This document shows positions 35,601 through 42,795 of a stretch of 64,000 nucleotides of DNA, piece by piece; positions within the stretch are counted from its first letter, which is position 1; each line of letters begins with the position of its first letter. The stretch is from Actinopolyspora mzabensis. GTDB lineage: Bacteria > Actinomycetota > Actinomycetes > Mycobacteriales > Pseudonocardiaceae. A program made the position numbers and the translations under genes. The notes beneath the pieces are model-generated. The model did no database searches. It was given only the letters and a program-made list of their open reading frames with translations, and was not told the DNA's origin. The DNA lies in contig NZ_FNFM01000003.1 in NCBI RefSeq assembly GCF_900101095.1, positions 310,001 to 374,000 on the forward strand. The letters are read 5' to 3'.

Positions 35601-35760
35601 TCAGAAGCGGGCCGGACGGAACGGTTCGGCCAGCGGATGCGGGGTGCCGAGCACTTCCTGGGCCGCGATCTCGCCGAGCACCGGGCCCAGCGACACGCCG
35701 CTGTGCGCGCACAGCGTGTCGGCGGGCGCGCACGTAACCTCCACGTGTCGTCGGGGAAAC
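35601..35760 (-). pseudogene. FAD-dependent (D-amino-acid oxidase type) oxidoreductase, C-terminal scrap
   Basis: Only the last 45 or so residues remain: DTLCAHSGVSLGPVLGEIAAQEVLG and EPFRPARF, the typical end of a DAO-family flavoenzyme that closes the FAD site. The body of the gene is absent; the frame continues upstream into the CsaA-like remnant. Confidence 0.6.
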
Positions 35761-35859
35761 ATCACCGACGAGCGGGAAAGAATGTTCCACCGCCGTCGGT
35801 GATGTCGACGCAGCAGGATCCGGGGTTCATGCTTGCCGAAGAGTCCGCGCGAGCCGCCT

Positions 35860-36201
35860 CGGACGAGACGATGGCCGTTCGGGACGGGGAACTGGAAGCC
35901 GGCGAGCACGACACCCCCGTGGTCGTCGCGGGCACCGGTGACCAGCACTTCCGATTTCATACCCGCTACGCGTCCGGGTTCGAAATTGCAGACGCACAGC
36001 ACCTGCCGCCCCAGCAGGTCCTCGGGCATGCAGTACTCGGTGATCTGGGCGCTGGACGTGCGCACGCCGTGCTCACCGAGATCGACCGAGAGCACGTAGC
36101 AGGGGTTGCGTGCTGCCGCATTCGGCTCGGCGGTGACGACGGTACCCACTCGAAGCTCGACCCGTTCGAAATCGGCCCACTCGATCGTCGTCGTGCCATA
36201 C
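35860..36201 (-). pseudogene. CsaA-like tRNA-binding domain protein remnant
   Basis: IEWADFERVELRVGTVVTAEPN, then YVLSVDLGEHGVRTSSAQIT, LGRQVLCVCNFEPGRVAGMKSEVLV and GFQFPVPNG match the OB-fold tRNA-binding CsaA family almost end to end. No in-frame ATG exists: an ATG at about 36210 fits only if a base is removed. There is no stop after the family's usual end, so it reads on into oxidase debris. Probably dead, or an indel in the assembly. Confidence 0.6.
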
Positions 36202-36292
36202 CCGTCAACATCGGCCGTCCCGTTTGACAGGACAGTGCGTTGCCGTCACCGAACGGCGTGTACCGGTGCCACCGGCATCGAGGTCCGAGCGT

Positions 36293-37204
36293 TCACCGGA
36301 ACGACCGCACTGCCACTTCGGCCGCTCGGGCGATGAGCGCGCTGTCGTACTCGGCGTCGGCCGTGTCCCGGTCGGACAGCACCGCGAGCACGATGGGTGC
36401 CCGCTCCGGTGGCCACAGCACGGCGATGTCGTTGCGGGTGCCGTAGTCGGCGGCGCCGCTCTTGTCGCCGACCCGCCAGCCGTCCGGGGCTCCGGCCCGG
36501 ATGAGCTCGTCACTGGTGGTGACGTTGCGCAGCATCCTGTTGAGCACGGCACGTTCGTCCTTCGGCAACGCGTTTCCGACGGTGAAAGCTCGCAGGCTGG
36601 TTGCCAGTGCGCGCGGGGTGCTGGTGTCGCGGATGTCGCCGGGCTCGGTCTCGTTGAGTTCGGGCTCGATGCGGTCGACGTGGGTGGTGGTGTCACCGAT
36701 CTCGCGCAGTACCGCGCTGAGCCCCTCGGGACCGCCGAGCTCGTCGAACATGAGGTTCGCGGCGGTGTTGTCGCTGTGGCGCACGGCGGCGTCGAGCACG
36801 GCACGCAGGGTCATACCGCTGTCGACGTGCTTTTTCGTGATCGGCGAGTACGCGACGAGATCGGCGCGATCGTAGGTGATCCGCTTGTCGAGTCCTTCCA
36901 GCGAGGTTTGCCGCAGCACCGCTCCCGCCGTCAGCGCCTTGTGCGTGGAGGCGTAGGCGAAGCGCTCGTCGCCGCGGTAGGACAGTTCCCGTCCCGTCGC
37001 CGTGTCGACGGCGTAGACCCCGAGGCGGGCGTCGAATTCCCGTTCGAGTCGCTCGAAGTCCTCGTGGGAAACCGAAGCGGCGGAGGGCGTGGTCGTCGAG
37101 CTCTGCGGGGGAGCCGGCTGTTCTGCCTGGACGCCGGTGCATCCGACCAGGGTGAGCAGGGCCGCCGAAGCCAGCAGGGCTCCGCGGGTACGCCGTGCGA
37201 ACAA
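36293..37204 (-). CDS. blaL: Class A beta-lactamase, lipoprotein type
   Basis: 303 residues. The signal peptide ends in a lipobox (LVGC, Cys22). All class A motifs are present: S86-T-H-K89, S144-D-N146, the Glu180 general base in EPELNE and K248-S-G in the KTG position. It hydrolyses penicillin-type beta-lactams at the cell surface. The start is TTG at 37204 with AAAGGAA six bases before. It is divergent from a LysR gene that overlaps a second serine-hydrolase gene, the same blaL-blaA-blaB order described for Streptomyces cacaoi, where expression is beta-lactam inducible. Confidence 0.93.
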   Translation of the reverse strand: MFARRTRGALLASAALLTLVGCTGVQAEQPAPPQSSTTTPSAASVSHEDFERLEREFDARLGVYAVDTATGRELSYRGDERFAYASTHKALTAGAVLRQTSLEGLDKRITYDRADLVAYSPITKKHVDSGMTLRAVLDAAVRHSDNTAANLMFDELGGPEGLSAVLREIGDTTTHVDRIEPELNETEPGDIRDTSTPRALATSLRAFTVGNALPKDERAVLNRMLRNVTTSDELIRAGAPDGWRVGDKSGAADYGTRNDIAVLWPPERAPIVLAVLSDRDTADAEYDSALIARAAEVAVRSFR

Positions 37205-37281
37205 GGCGGTTCCTTTCGTCGTTGCTTGTCCCGAGCAGTCTCACCGGCCCCGACTCATCCTGTACAAGTCACGAACGGATG

Positions 37282-37304
37282 ATTCGATGCCGAATGCGTA
37301 TAAG
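37282..37304. promoter_or_regulatory. Candidate LysR site and -10 box in the bla intergenic region
   Basis: ATTCG-N4-CGAAT (37282-37295) is a dyad of the size LysR proteins bind. A TATAAG -10 box at 37299-37304 ends 8 bases before the GTG at 37313, which would give a leaderless blaA-type mRNA. A regulator bound to the dyad would cover that promoter and lie about 80 bases from blaL. Confidence 0.5.
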
Positions 37305-37312
37305 CTGTGGCT

Positions 37313-38203
37313 GTGGACCTGGTTGGTGGTTGCAAGGCCTTCGTGGCCGTTGGCGAGGCGGGCAGCTTCACCCGGGGAGCGGCTCTCGCGGGCATTCCCC
37401 AGTCGGTGGCCAGCCGCCGCGTCTCGGCGCTCGAGCATCACCTCGGTGAGCTGTTGTTCGACCGTTCGAGCAGAAAGGCGGTGCTGACGCCGTTCGGCAG
37501 GGACATGCTTCCCTCGGCACGACGACTGGTGCGGCTCGCGGACGCGATGGAGCAGGACGCGCACCGCGCCAGGTTCCGTCCGCTGCGGGTCGCCGTCCCC
37601 GAAACCTGCACCACTCGTGATCTTGCCGAACTCGACTCCGAGGCACGTGCTCACGAGCTGTTTCTCGAGTTCCGCCCGGCCCCGCCCGGCGAACGTTCCG
37701 AGCTGGTGCGCACCCACCAGGTCCGGGCGGCCGTCACGGCGGTGCCCGCCGATACCGGTGTGTGGACCGTCCCCCTGGGGGTGGCCGGCACTACCGCGCT
37801 GGCACCGGGCAAGATCTACTTGGAAAGCCTGCGTGTGGGGCGATCCGGCCGGCTGCCACGACGTCGGATCTGGATCCAGCCGGAGGACGATGTTCCACAC
37901 GTCCGGGACCGCCTCGTGCGGGTCCGTGACGCCGTCGGGCTGCGCCCCTCCCAGGTCAGCGTCGCCGAGTCCCTGACAGCGGCGACAGCCGAGGTGCTCG
38001 GCTCGGCGGACCTGCTGGTGTGCTCGGCCGCGCAGGCCCGCGAACTGGGCATGACGTGGCGGGCGATCGGTGAGCTGCGGGTCGAGCGCGGCTTCGGTAT
38101 CGAGGCCGTCGTCGCCGACGACGCCACCCGCATCCGCGACCGGCTCCGGCACGCCGTCGCGCGATCCCTCGGGGCGGAAATGGCCGAACGGGAGACGGAG
38201 TGA
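37313..38203 (+). CDS. blaA: LysR-family activator of beta-lactamase
   Basis: About 296 residues. The N-terminal helix-turn-helix is LysR type (FVAVGEAGSFTRGAALAGIPQSVASRRVSALEHHLG), followed by a PBP-type effector domain with LRVAVPETC and ADLLVCSAAQARELG. Divergence from blaL and overlap with blaB match the S. cacaoi regulator BlaA, which binds T-N11-A sites between the genes. The GTG at 37313 suits the TATAAG box; a GTG two codons earlier is the other choice. No ribosome site is present. Confidence 0.85.
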   Translation: MDLVGGCKAFVAVGEAGSFTRGAALAGIPQSVASRRVSALEHHLGELLFDRSSRKAVLTPFGRDMLPSARRLVRLADAMEQDAHRARFRPLRVAVPETCTTRDLAELDSEARAHELFLEFRPAPPGERSELVRTHQVRAAVTAVPADTGVWTVPLGVAGTTALAPGKIYLESLRVGRSGRLPRRRIWIQPEDDVPHVRDRLVRVRDAVGLRPSQVSVAESLTAATAEVLGSADLLVCSAAQARELGMTWRAIGELRVERGFGIEAVVADDATRIRDRLRHAVARSLGAEMAERETE

Positions 38204-39102
38204 ACTTCGAATCGCTGATCAGAGGACTGCGAACAGAACTCGACAACGGAGGGCTGCGGGGATCGTTTCTCGTGCGCGACCTGCACTCCGGCCACGAGCT
38301 CGGCATCGACCCGGACGTGCAGTACCCGATCGCCTCACTGATCAAGATCCCACTGGCCGCCGCCACGCTCGAACGCGTTCGCCGCGGCGAGCTCGACGGC
38401 TCCACCGAGGTGGAGGTGCAGCCCGGGCGCATCACCACGCCGGGACCGACAGGGCTGAGCCGATTCCACCACCCGGCCCGCGTGGCACTCGACGACCTGC
38501 TGTACTTGAGTACGTCGATCAGTGACGGCGCGGCCGCCGACGCGCTGTTCGACCTGACCCCTCCCGAGGAAGTCACCCGACTGCTGGGGCAGTGGGAGCT
38601 GCACGGCATCACCGCACGCCACAGGATGCGCGACCTCACCGCCACCCCGGCGGAACGCCTCGATCCCACCGAGGTGTCGCTCGCACACTCACTTGCCATC
38701 ACCGCGGGCACCACCGGGAACGGTCACCCGCTGTCGCAGCTCGATGTCACGCGTGCCAACACGGGCTCGGCCAGAGCCCTCGTCGATCTGCTGCAGGCAC
38801 TGTGGACCCCCTCCGGCATACCGCGAAGCATCGGCACGCGGATACGAGAACTCATGAGCAACAACCTGCTGCGACAACGCCTGGCCCCGGATTTCGTCTC
38901 CGATGCCTCGACATGGGCGTCGAAGACCGGGACGCTGCTGAACCTGCGCCACGAGATCGGCGTGGTCGAACACGCCGACGGACGGGCCTTCGGTATCGCC
39001 GCGCTGACCGAATCGCACGTGGCAGCGGCCAACCAGCCCGAAGCCGACGCGCTGATGGCATGGGTGGCGCGAACACTGCGCGACCAGCTGCGGCGTGGCT
39101 GA
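38200..39102 (+). CDS. blaB: BlaB-like penicillin-recognising serine hydrolase homologue
   Basis: 300 residues of the beta-lactamase/DD-peptidase fold with S46-L-I-K49 (PIASLIK), S-I-S-D in the SDN position and SKTGTL late. There is no signal peptide, so it is cytoplasmic. The first bases overlap the LysR stop (ATGA). In S. cacaoi, BlaB is needed with BlaA for induction and has little or no hydrolytic activity; the altered SDN box (no Asn) fits a sensing rather than catalytic role. The name rests on gene order and motifs. Confidence 0.8.
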   Translation: MNFESLIRGLRTELDNGGLRGSFLVRDLHSGHELGIDPDVQYPIASLIKIPLAAATLERVRRGELDGSTEVEVQPGRITTPGPTGLSRFHHPARVALDDLLYLSTSISDGAAADALFDLTPPEEVTRLLGQWELHGITARHRMRDLTATPAERLDPTEVSLAHSLAITAGTTGNGHPLSQLDVTRANTGSARALVDLLQALWTPSGIPRSIGTRIRELMSNNLLRQRLAPDFVSDASTWASKTGTLLNLRHEIGVVEHADGRAFGIAALTESHVAAANQPEADALMAWVARTLRDQLRRG

Positions 39103-39272
39103 CCCGCCAGGCCCCGCCGGGACAGCGGCGTGCTCGCACCTGCACGGTGGGGTGCTCGCGTCCTGGATAGGCTGAACGGCCGTGACGGTGCGTAAACCGG
39201 TGCGGCGTGGTTGTTCGACTCGTGCTTCACCGCACCGTCGCCACCACCGATTCGGACGAAAGGACAGGGTTG

Positions 39273-40040
39273 ATGACTGCCGTACAGGGAGCAACGGTGG
39301 ATGTTCCCACCCCGGACGGGATCGCCGACGCCTATCTGACGCATCCCGACGACGATGCCGCGCATCCTGCCGTGCTGTTCTACATGGACGCCTTCGGGAT
39401 ACGTCCCCACCTGACCGCGATGGCCGACCGGCTGGCCGCCGCCGGCTACACCGTGCTGGTACCCAACGTCTTCTACCGCCACGGGCGTGCCCCGGTCGTC
39501 GAGCTGCCCGAGTTCATCGACCCGGGCAGGCGTCCCGAGATCTTCGACGAGATCGGCCCGATGATGCAGGCGCTGACCCCCGAGCTGGCGATGCGTGATG
39601 CCGGTGCCTACCTGGACTGGCTGCGACAGCGGCCGGAGGCCGACGGGGGAGCGGTCGGAGTCACCGGCTACTGCATGGGGGCGGTGCTGGCGTTGCGCAC
39701 CGCCGGGACCTATCCGGACCAGGTGACCGCCATGGCCGGTTTCCACGGTGGTGGTCTGGCGAACCAGGAGCCCGACAGCCCGCATCTGCTGGCCGGAAAC
39801 ATCACCGCCGAGCTGTACTTCGGCCACGCCGACCAGGACCACGCCCTGCCACCCGAACAGATCGAGCGGCTCGACCGGGCGCTGACCGAGGCGGGGGTGT
39901 CTTTCCACAGCGAGGTGTATCCGGGTGCCGGGCACGGCTACACCCAGGCCGACACCGCCGCCTACGACGAGCAGGCCACCGAACGGCACTGGTCGGCGTT
40001 GCTGGACCTGTTCGATCGTACGTTGAAGCCGGGCTCGTAA
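39273..40040 (+). CDS. Dienelactone hydrolase-family protein
   Basis: 255 residues, alpha/beta hydrolase fold. The triad is visible: Cys in VGVTGYCMGAVLAL, Asp in GHADQDHAL and His in PGAGHGYTQ. The lone nucleophilic Cys is typical of DLH enzymes, which open enol-lactones in chlorocatechol-type routes, though many act on other esters. AAAGGACAGG before the ATG at 39273 fixes the start. It converges on a MerR gene and no ring-cleavage gene is near. Confidence 0.9.
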   Translation: MTAVQGATVDVPTPDGIADAYLTHPDDDAAHPAVLFYMDAFGIRPHLTAMADRLAAAGYTVLVPNVFYRHGRAPVVELPEFIDPGRRPEIFDEIGPMMQALTPELAMRDAGAYLDWLRQRPEADGGAVGVTGYCMGAVLALRTAGTYPDQVTAMAGFHGGGLANQEPDSPHLLAGNITAELYFGHADQDHALPPEQIERLDRALTEAGVSFHSEVYPGAGHGYTQADTAAYDEQATERHWSALLDLFDRTLKPGS

Positions 40041-40130
40041 GACCAGCAGCCCGTGGTGGCCGCGGGTGCACACTCCCGATGTCGGTGGCGTGTCCGTCGT
40101 TCGGTCCCCTGGCGCGGCCCGGTACTTTCC

Positions 40131-40907
40131 TCATTGGTGGGGGACGGATACACCCGCCGAGCGGAGCTTGGTCTCGATCAGCGAGGTCAACCGGGCCGAG
40201 ACCGGCATCCGGTCCTGCCGGTGGTAGTTGATCACCCTGTGTTGCGGAACGGAGTCGAACCAGGCCTGTAGGCTGCCGGAATTCCCCAGCAGCGTGGGGT
40301 TGGCGAGGAAGTGCTCGGCAACGGCGGCCGCGAGTTCCCCGACACGGGGGTCGTCGGGTTGCCAGTTCTCGGCCTCCCAGCAGCGTTTGGCGAGGTCGAC
40401 GTAGCCGGGATCGTCGAGCCGGTGTTCGAGCAGGGTCAGGAAGCCGTCGAACCCCTCGGGCACCAGCGCCAGCGACAGCACCAGGGCTTCCCGCTGGGTG
40501 GTCACATAGTCCGGTTCGAAGCCGAGGGCGGACATCCGGTGCAGCAGCTCGAGAGCACGCTCGGGCAGCAGGGCCCGGTCTCCCTCGGCGAGCTGGTGCA
40601 GCGTCTCACGCCGCGCGATCAGCTCCTCGATCTGCTCGGTCAGGCGCCGCTGCACGTCGGCGAGTGCCGCGCCGAACCGCTCGACGTCCGCGTCGAGCAC
40701 CACCCCGACCTCGGCCAGCGGCACGCCTGCGGCCGCCAGCGTGCGAACCTGAACCAGCCGCAGCAGCTCGTCCGAGCCGTACCGCCTGTAGCCGGAACCG
40801 TCACGCGGTGGCTCGTCGAGCAGGCCAAGCTTGTGATAATGCCGCACGGTTTTGACCGTCACCCCAGCGAATGCCGCCGCCTGTCCGATCGTGACGCCAT
40901 AGGCCAT
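40131..40907 (-). CDS. MerR-family regulator with C-terminal effector domain
   Basis: 258 residues. The MerR HTH is TIGQAAAFAGVTVKTVRHYHKLGLL with YRRYGSDELLRL, then a coiled dimer helix (LTEQIEELIARRETLHQLAEG) and a helical domain of about 130 residues that should sense a ligand (TipAS-like size). The start lies three bases past the stop of the alpha/beta hydrolase, so both are one transcript. It probably binds the dyad between the -35 and -10 upstream of that operon. Confidence 0.9.
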   Translation of the reverse strand: MAYGVTIGQAAAFAGVTVKTVRHYHKLGLLDEPPRDGSGYRRYGSDELLRLVQVRTLAAAGVPLAEVGVVLDADVERFGAALADVQRRLTEQIEELIARRETLHQLAEGDRALLPERALELLHRMSALGFEPDYVTTQREALVLSLALVPEGFDGFLTLLEHRLDDPGYVDLAKRCWEAENWQPDDPRVGELAAAVAEHFLANPTLLGNSGSLQAWFDSVPQHRVINYHRQDRMPVSARLTSLIETKLRSAGVSVPHQ

Positions 40908-40910
40908 CCG

Positions 40911-41738
40911 TCAGCTCACCTCGGAAGAACGTGGGGCTTCGGGGGTGGAGGCGATCTCGCGAACCGCATCGGCGACGGCCCGGAAATCCTTGCGCAGGAT
41001 CTTCGAGTGGTTGCTCGCGACCTTCGCGCTCACCTCGAGGTGCGGGTTGCGGGCCAGCACCGGGTCGAGAGTGGCCCGAGCCCGTTCCATCTCCTCGGCT
41101 CCGCCGCCCAGATTGCCACCCGAGGCGACCACCCACCGCCCCGGGCAGGCCAAACCGTCCAGCACGGGCTCGAGGGCTCCGAGGCTCTCGTTGATCTCGA
41201 TGTTGACCTCGGCGTGCTGCTCGGCGGAGAACCGTGCCGCCAGGCCCAACCGACGGGCGATCGGAAACATCCAGCTCAATCGGCGAAACAACGTACGGAT
41301 CCGTTCCCGGGCCGCGTCATCGATCCAGTCGTAGGGCATCGCACCGTCGACCGGGACCACCCCCAGGGCGCGGTCCGGGTTGCGATGGGCCCAGTGCACC
41401 GCGAGCGCGGCCCCGTAGGACCAGCCGACGAGAATCGGCCGGTCCACGTTCCTCGCCTCGAGAACGGCGTCGATGTCACGGACACACGCCTCGAACGAAT
41501 AGTCGGCGGACCGCTTCGATTTGCCGCGGGCGCGCTCGTCATAGGTGATGTGCCGCCAGCCGCTACCCAGTGCCCCGACGACGCGCCGCCAGTGCGACTG
41601 ATCGGCATAGCACCCGTTGAGATAGACCACGGCACGACCGGGCCCACGCGTATCGGTCACGGCGAGCGCGGTGTCTTCGACCGGCACCATGCCGGTCCAG
41701 GGCGGACCGGACGAACAGATCGAGTTCGAGAAGTTCAT
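40911..41738 (-). CDS. Alpha/beta hydrolase
   Basis: About 275 residues. The fold marks are AVVYLNGCYADQSHWRRV (oxyanion region), the nucleophile in LVGWSYGAALAVHWAH (G-W-S-Y-G), an acid in GVVPVDGAMP and a late His in VASNHSKILR. It is first gene of a hydrolase-MerR operon. The start is uncertain: ATG at 41738 lies almost on the putative -10, while the ATG at 41690 (MVPVEDTALAV) agrees better with a short leader. The substrate is unknown; the regulator suggests it removes a small inducer. Confidence 0.85.
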   Translation of the reverse strand: MNFSNSICSSGPPWTGMVPVEDTALAVTDTRGPGRAVVYLNGCYADQSHWRRVVGALGSGWRHITYDERARGKSKRSADYSFEACVRDIDAVLEARNVDRPILVGWSYGAALAVHWAHRNPDRALGVVPVDGAMPYDWIDDAARERIRTLFRRLSWMFPIARRLGLAARFSAEQHAEVNIEINESLGALEPVLDGLACPGRWVVASGGNLGGGAEEMERARATLDPVLARNPHLEVSAKVASNHSKILRKDFRAVADAVREIASTPEAPRSSEVS

Positions 41739-41739
41739 G

Positions 41740-41770
41740 CGATGAAGTGTGAACCCTGACCCGAGGTCAA
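41740..41770 (-). promoter_or_regulatory. Candidate MerR-type promoter
   Basis: On the minus strand TTGACC is followed after a 19-base spacer by TCATCG, with the imperfect dyad ACCTCGGGTCAGGGT inside the spacer. The over-long 19-bp spacer with a dyad is the hallmark of MerR-controlled promoters. The -10 is weak, so this is tentative. Confidence 0.35.
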
Positions 41771-42315
41771 CCTCAACACGTGCCGCAGCCCTTGGAGGGG
41801 AATTCCTCGAAGCAACCGGGGGCGCTCGGTAGAGAATTCGATCCCCCGAGCACCGGGCGCCGCCGCGCGGCCGCGGAGTCGGGCAGGCAAGCTCGATCAC
41901 GACGGTGATTGCCCGGCGAGACCGGGGCGTTCACCGATCCCCAGCGCTCCACCTGTCATCACCGTGACGAAATCATCGCGAGCAAGCCCGCGGCCACAGC
42001 GGCGGCGCCCGGGACGAGGAGCTGGCCATGGTGGATGCGTTCTGCTCCCGCCACCACCTGAGCCGCGCGAGGCGCCCGAGGATCACACGGGCGGTGGTTC
42101 TGCCGCAGCAGGTGGACCATCCGCGCATGGCAGAGGTCACCAGACCCGAACCGCACCAACACGATCCGCACCCCGACACGTTCGACGACCGCTACCCTGC
42201 ACTGTCCACTGGGTACGAATGTGCGGTCGTTCGGTTTCCCGAATCAGACACAGCGGACGAGTCCGGCGAGTAACATCCCCCGACACGTTCACGCAGCCGG
42301 ATCCGAGGGGGCTCA
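41771..42315. other. No supported gene
   Basis: Intergenic between the hydrolase-MerR operon and the sensor gene starting at 42316. Short frames on both strands have no family features. It holds the promoters of the flanking divergent units. Confidence 0.4.
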
Positions 42316-42708
42316 ATGGAGTCTGATCGATCCCTCCCGCATTTCACGGGGTTGCACGCGCTTCTGACACTGATCCGGAACCTGTACCACCGGCCGCGGT
42401 TGCTCACCGCCCCGTCACCGCACGATCGGCGTGGTGACCAGCCTCTTCCGCTCGTCTGCCTGCACCGGGACCAGTCGGTCACGGATTTCCTGCCGAGGCT
42501 GAAGGAGGCCCTGGACACCGCGCTGCCGCAGGTTCCCCACGCCCTCATCGACGCGGACGAGGTCGTCGACACCACCACCGACGAACCGACCCAGCGTCTG
42601 CTACCCCTCCTGCACGCGATCCAACAGGAACTCGGTAAGGACGAGTTCACCTCGGGCGGCATCGGCGAGTTCGACAACTACAAGCTCATCGAGTGGCTGA
42701 CGCGGTAA
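42316..42708 (+). CDS. N-terminal fragment of a membrane sensor with PBP-like domain (ends at in-frame TAA)
   Basis: 130 residues from an ATG with GAGGGGG upstream. The sequence (PLPLVCLHRDQSVTDFLPRLKEAL, VPHALIDADEV, LPLLHAIQQELG, FDNYKLIEWLTR) looks like the start of a degenerate NTPase-type cytoplasmic domain; I see no Walker A. The TAA at 42706 is followed in the same frame, without a gap, by clear coding sequence (HLPPEQGKRDKPVRHLLREW). So this is one gene of about 929 codons cut by a nonsense codon, not two genes by design. Confidence 0.65.
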   Translation: MESDRSLPHFTGLHALLTLIRNLYHRPRLLTAPSPHDRRGDQPLPLVCLHRDQSVTDFLPRLKEALDTALPQVPHALIDADEVVDTTTDEPTQRLLPLLHAIQQELGKDEFTSGGIGEFDNYKLIEWLTR

Positions 42709-42795
42709 CACCTGCCGCCGGAACAGGGAAAACGCGACAAGCCCGTACGTCACCTGCTGCGGGAATGGACCGGCGGCCGCCCAGGAACCGGAGGG

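Noticed and set aside
42192..42677. Minus-strand frame opposite the sensor's N-terminal part
   Set aside because: Ser/Arg-rich shadow. The plus strand has the ribosome site and family-like sequence.
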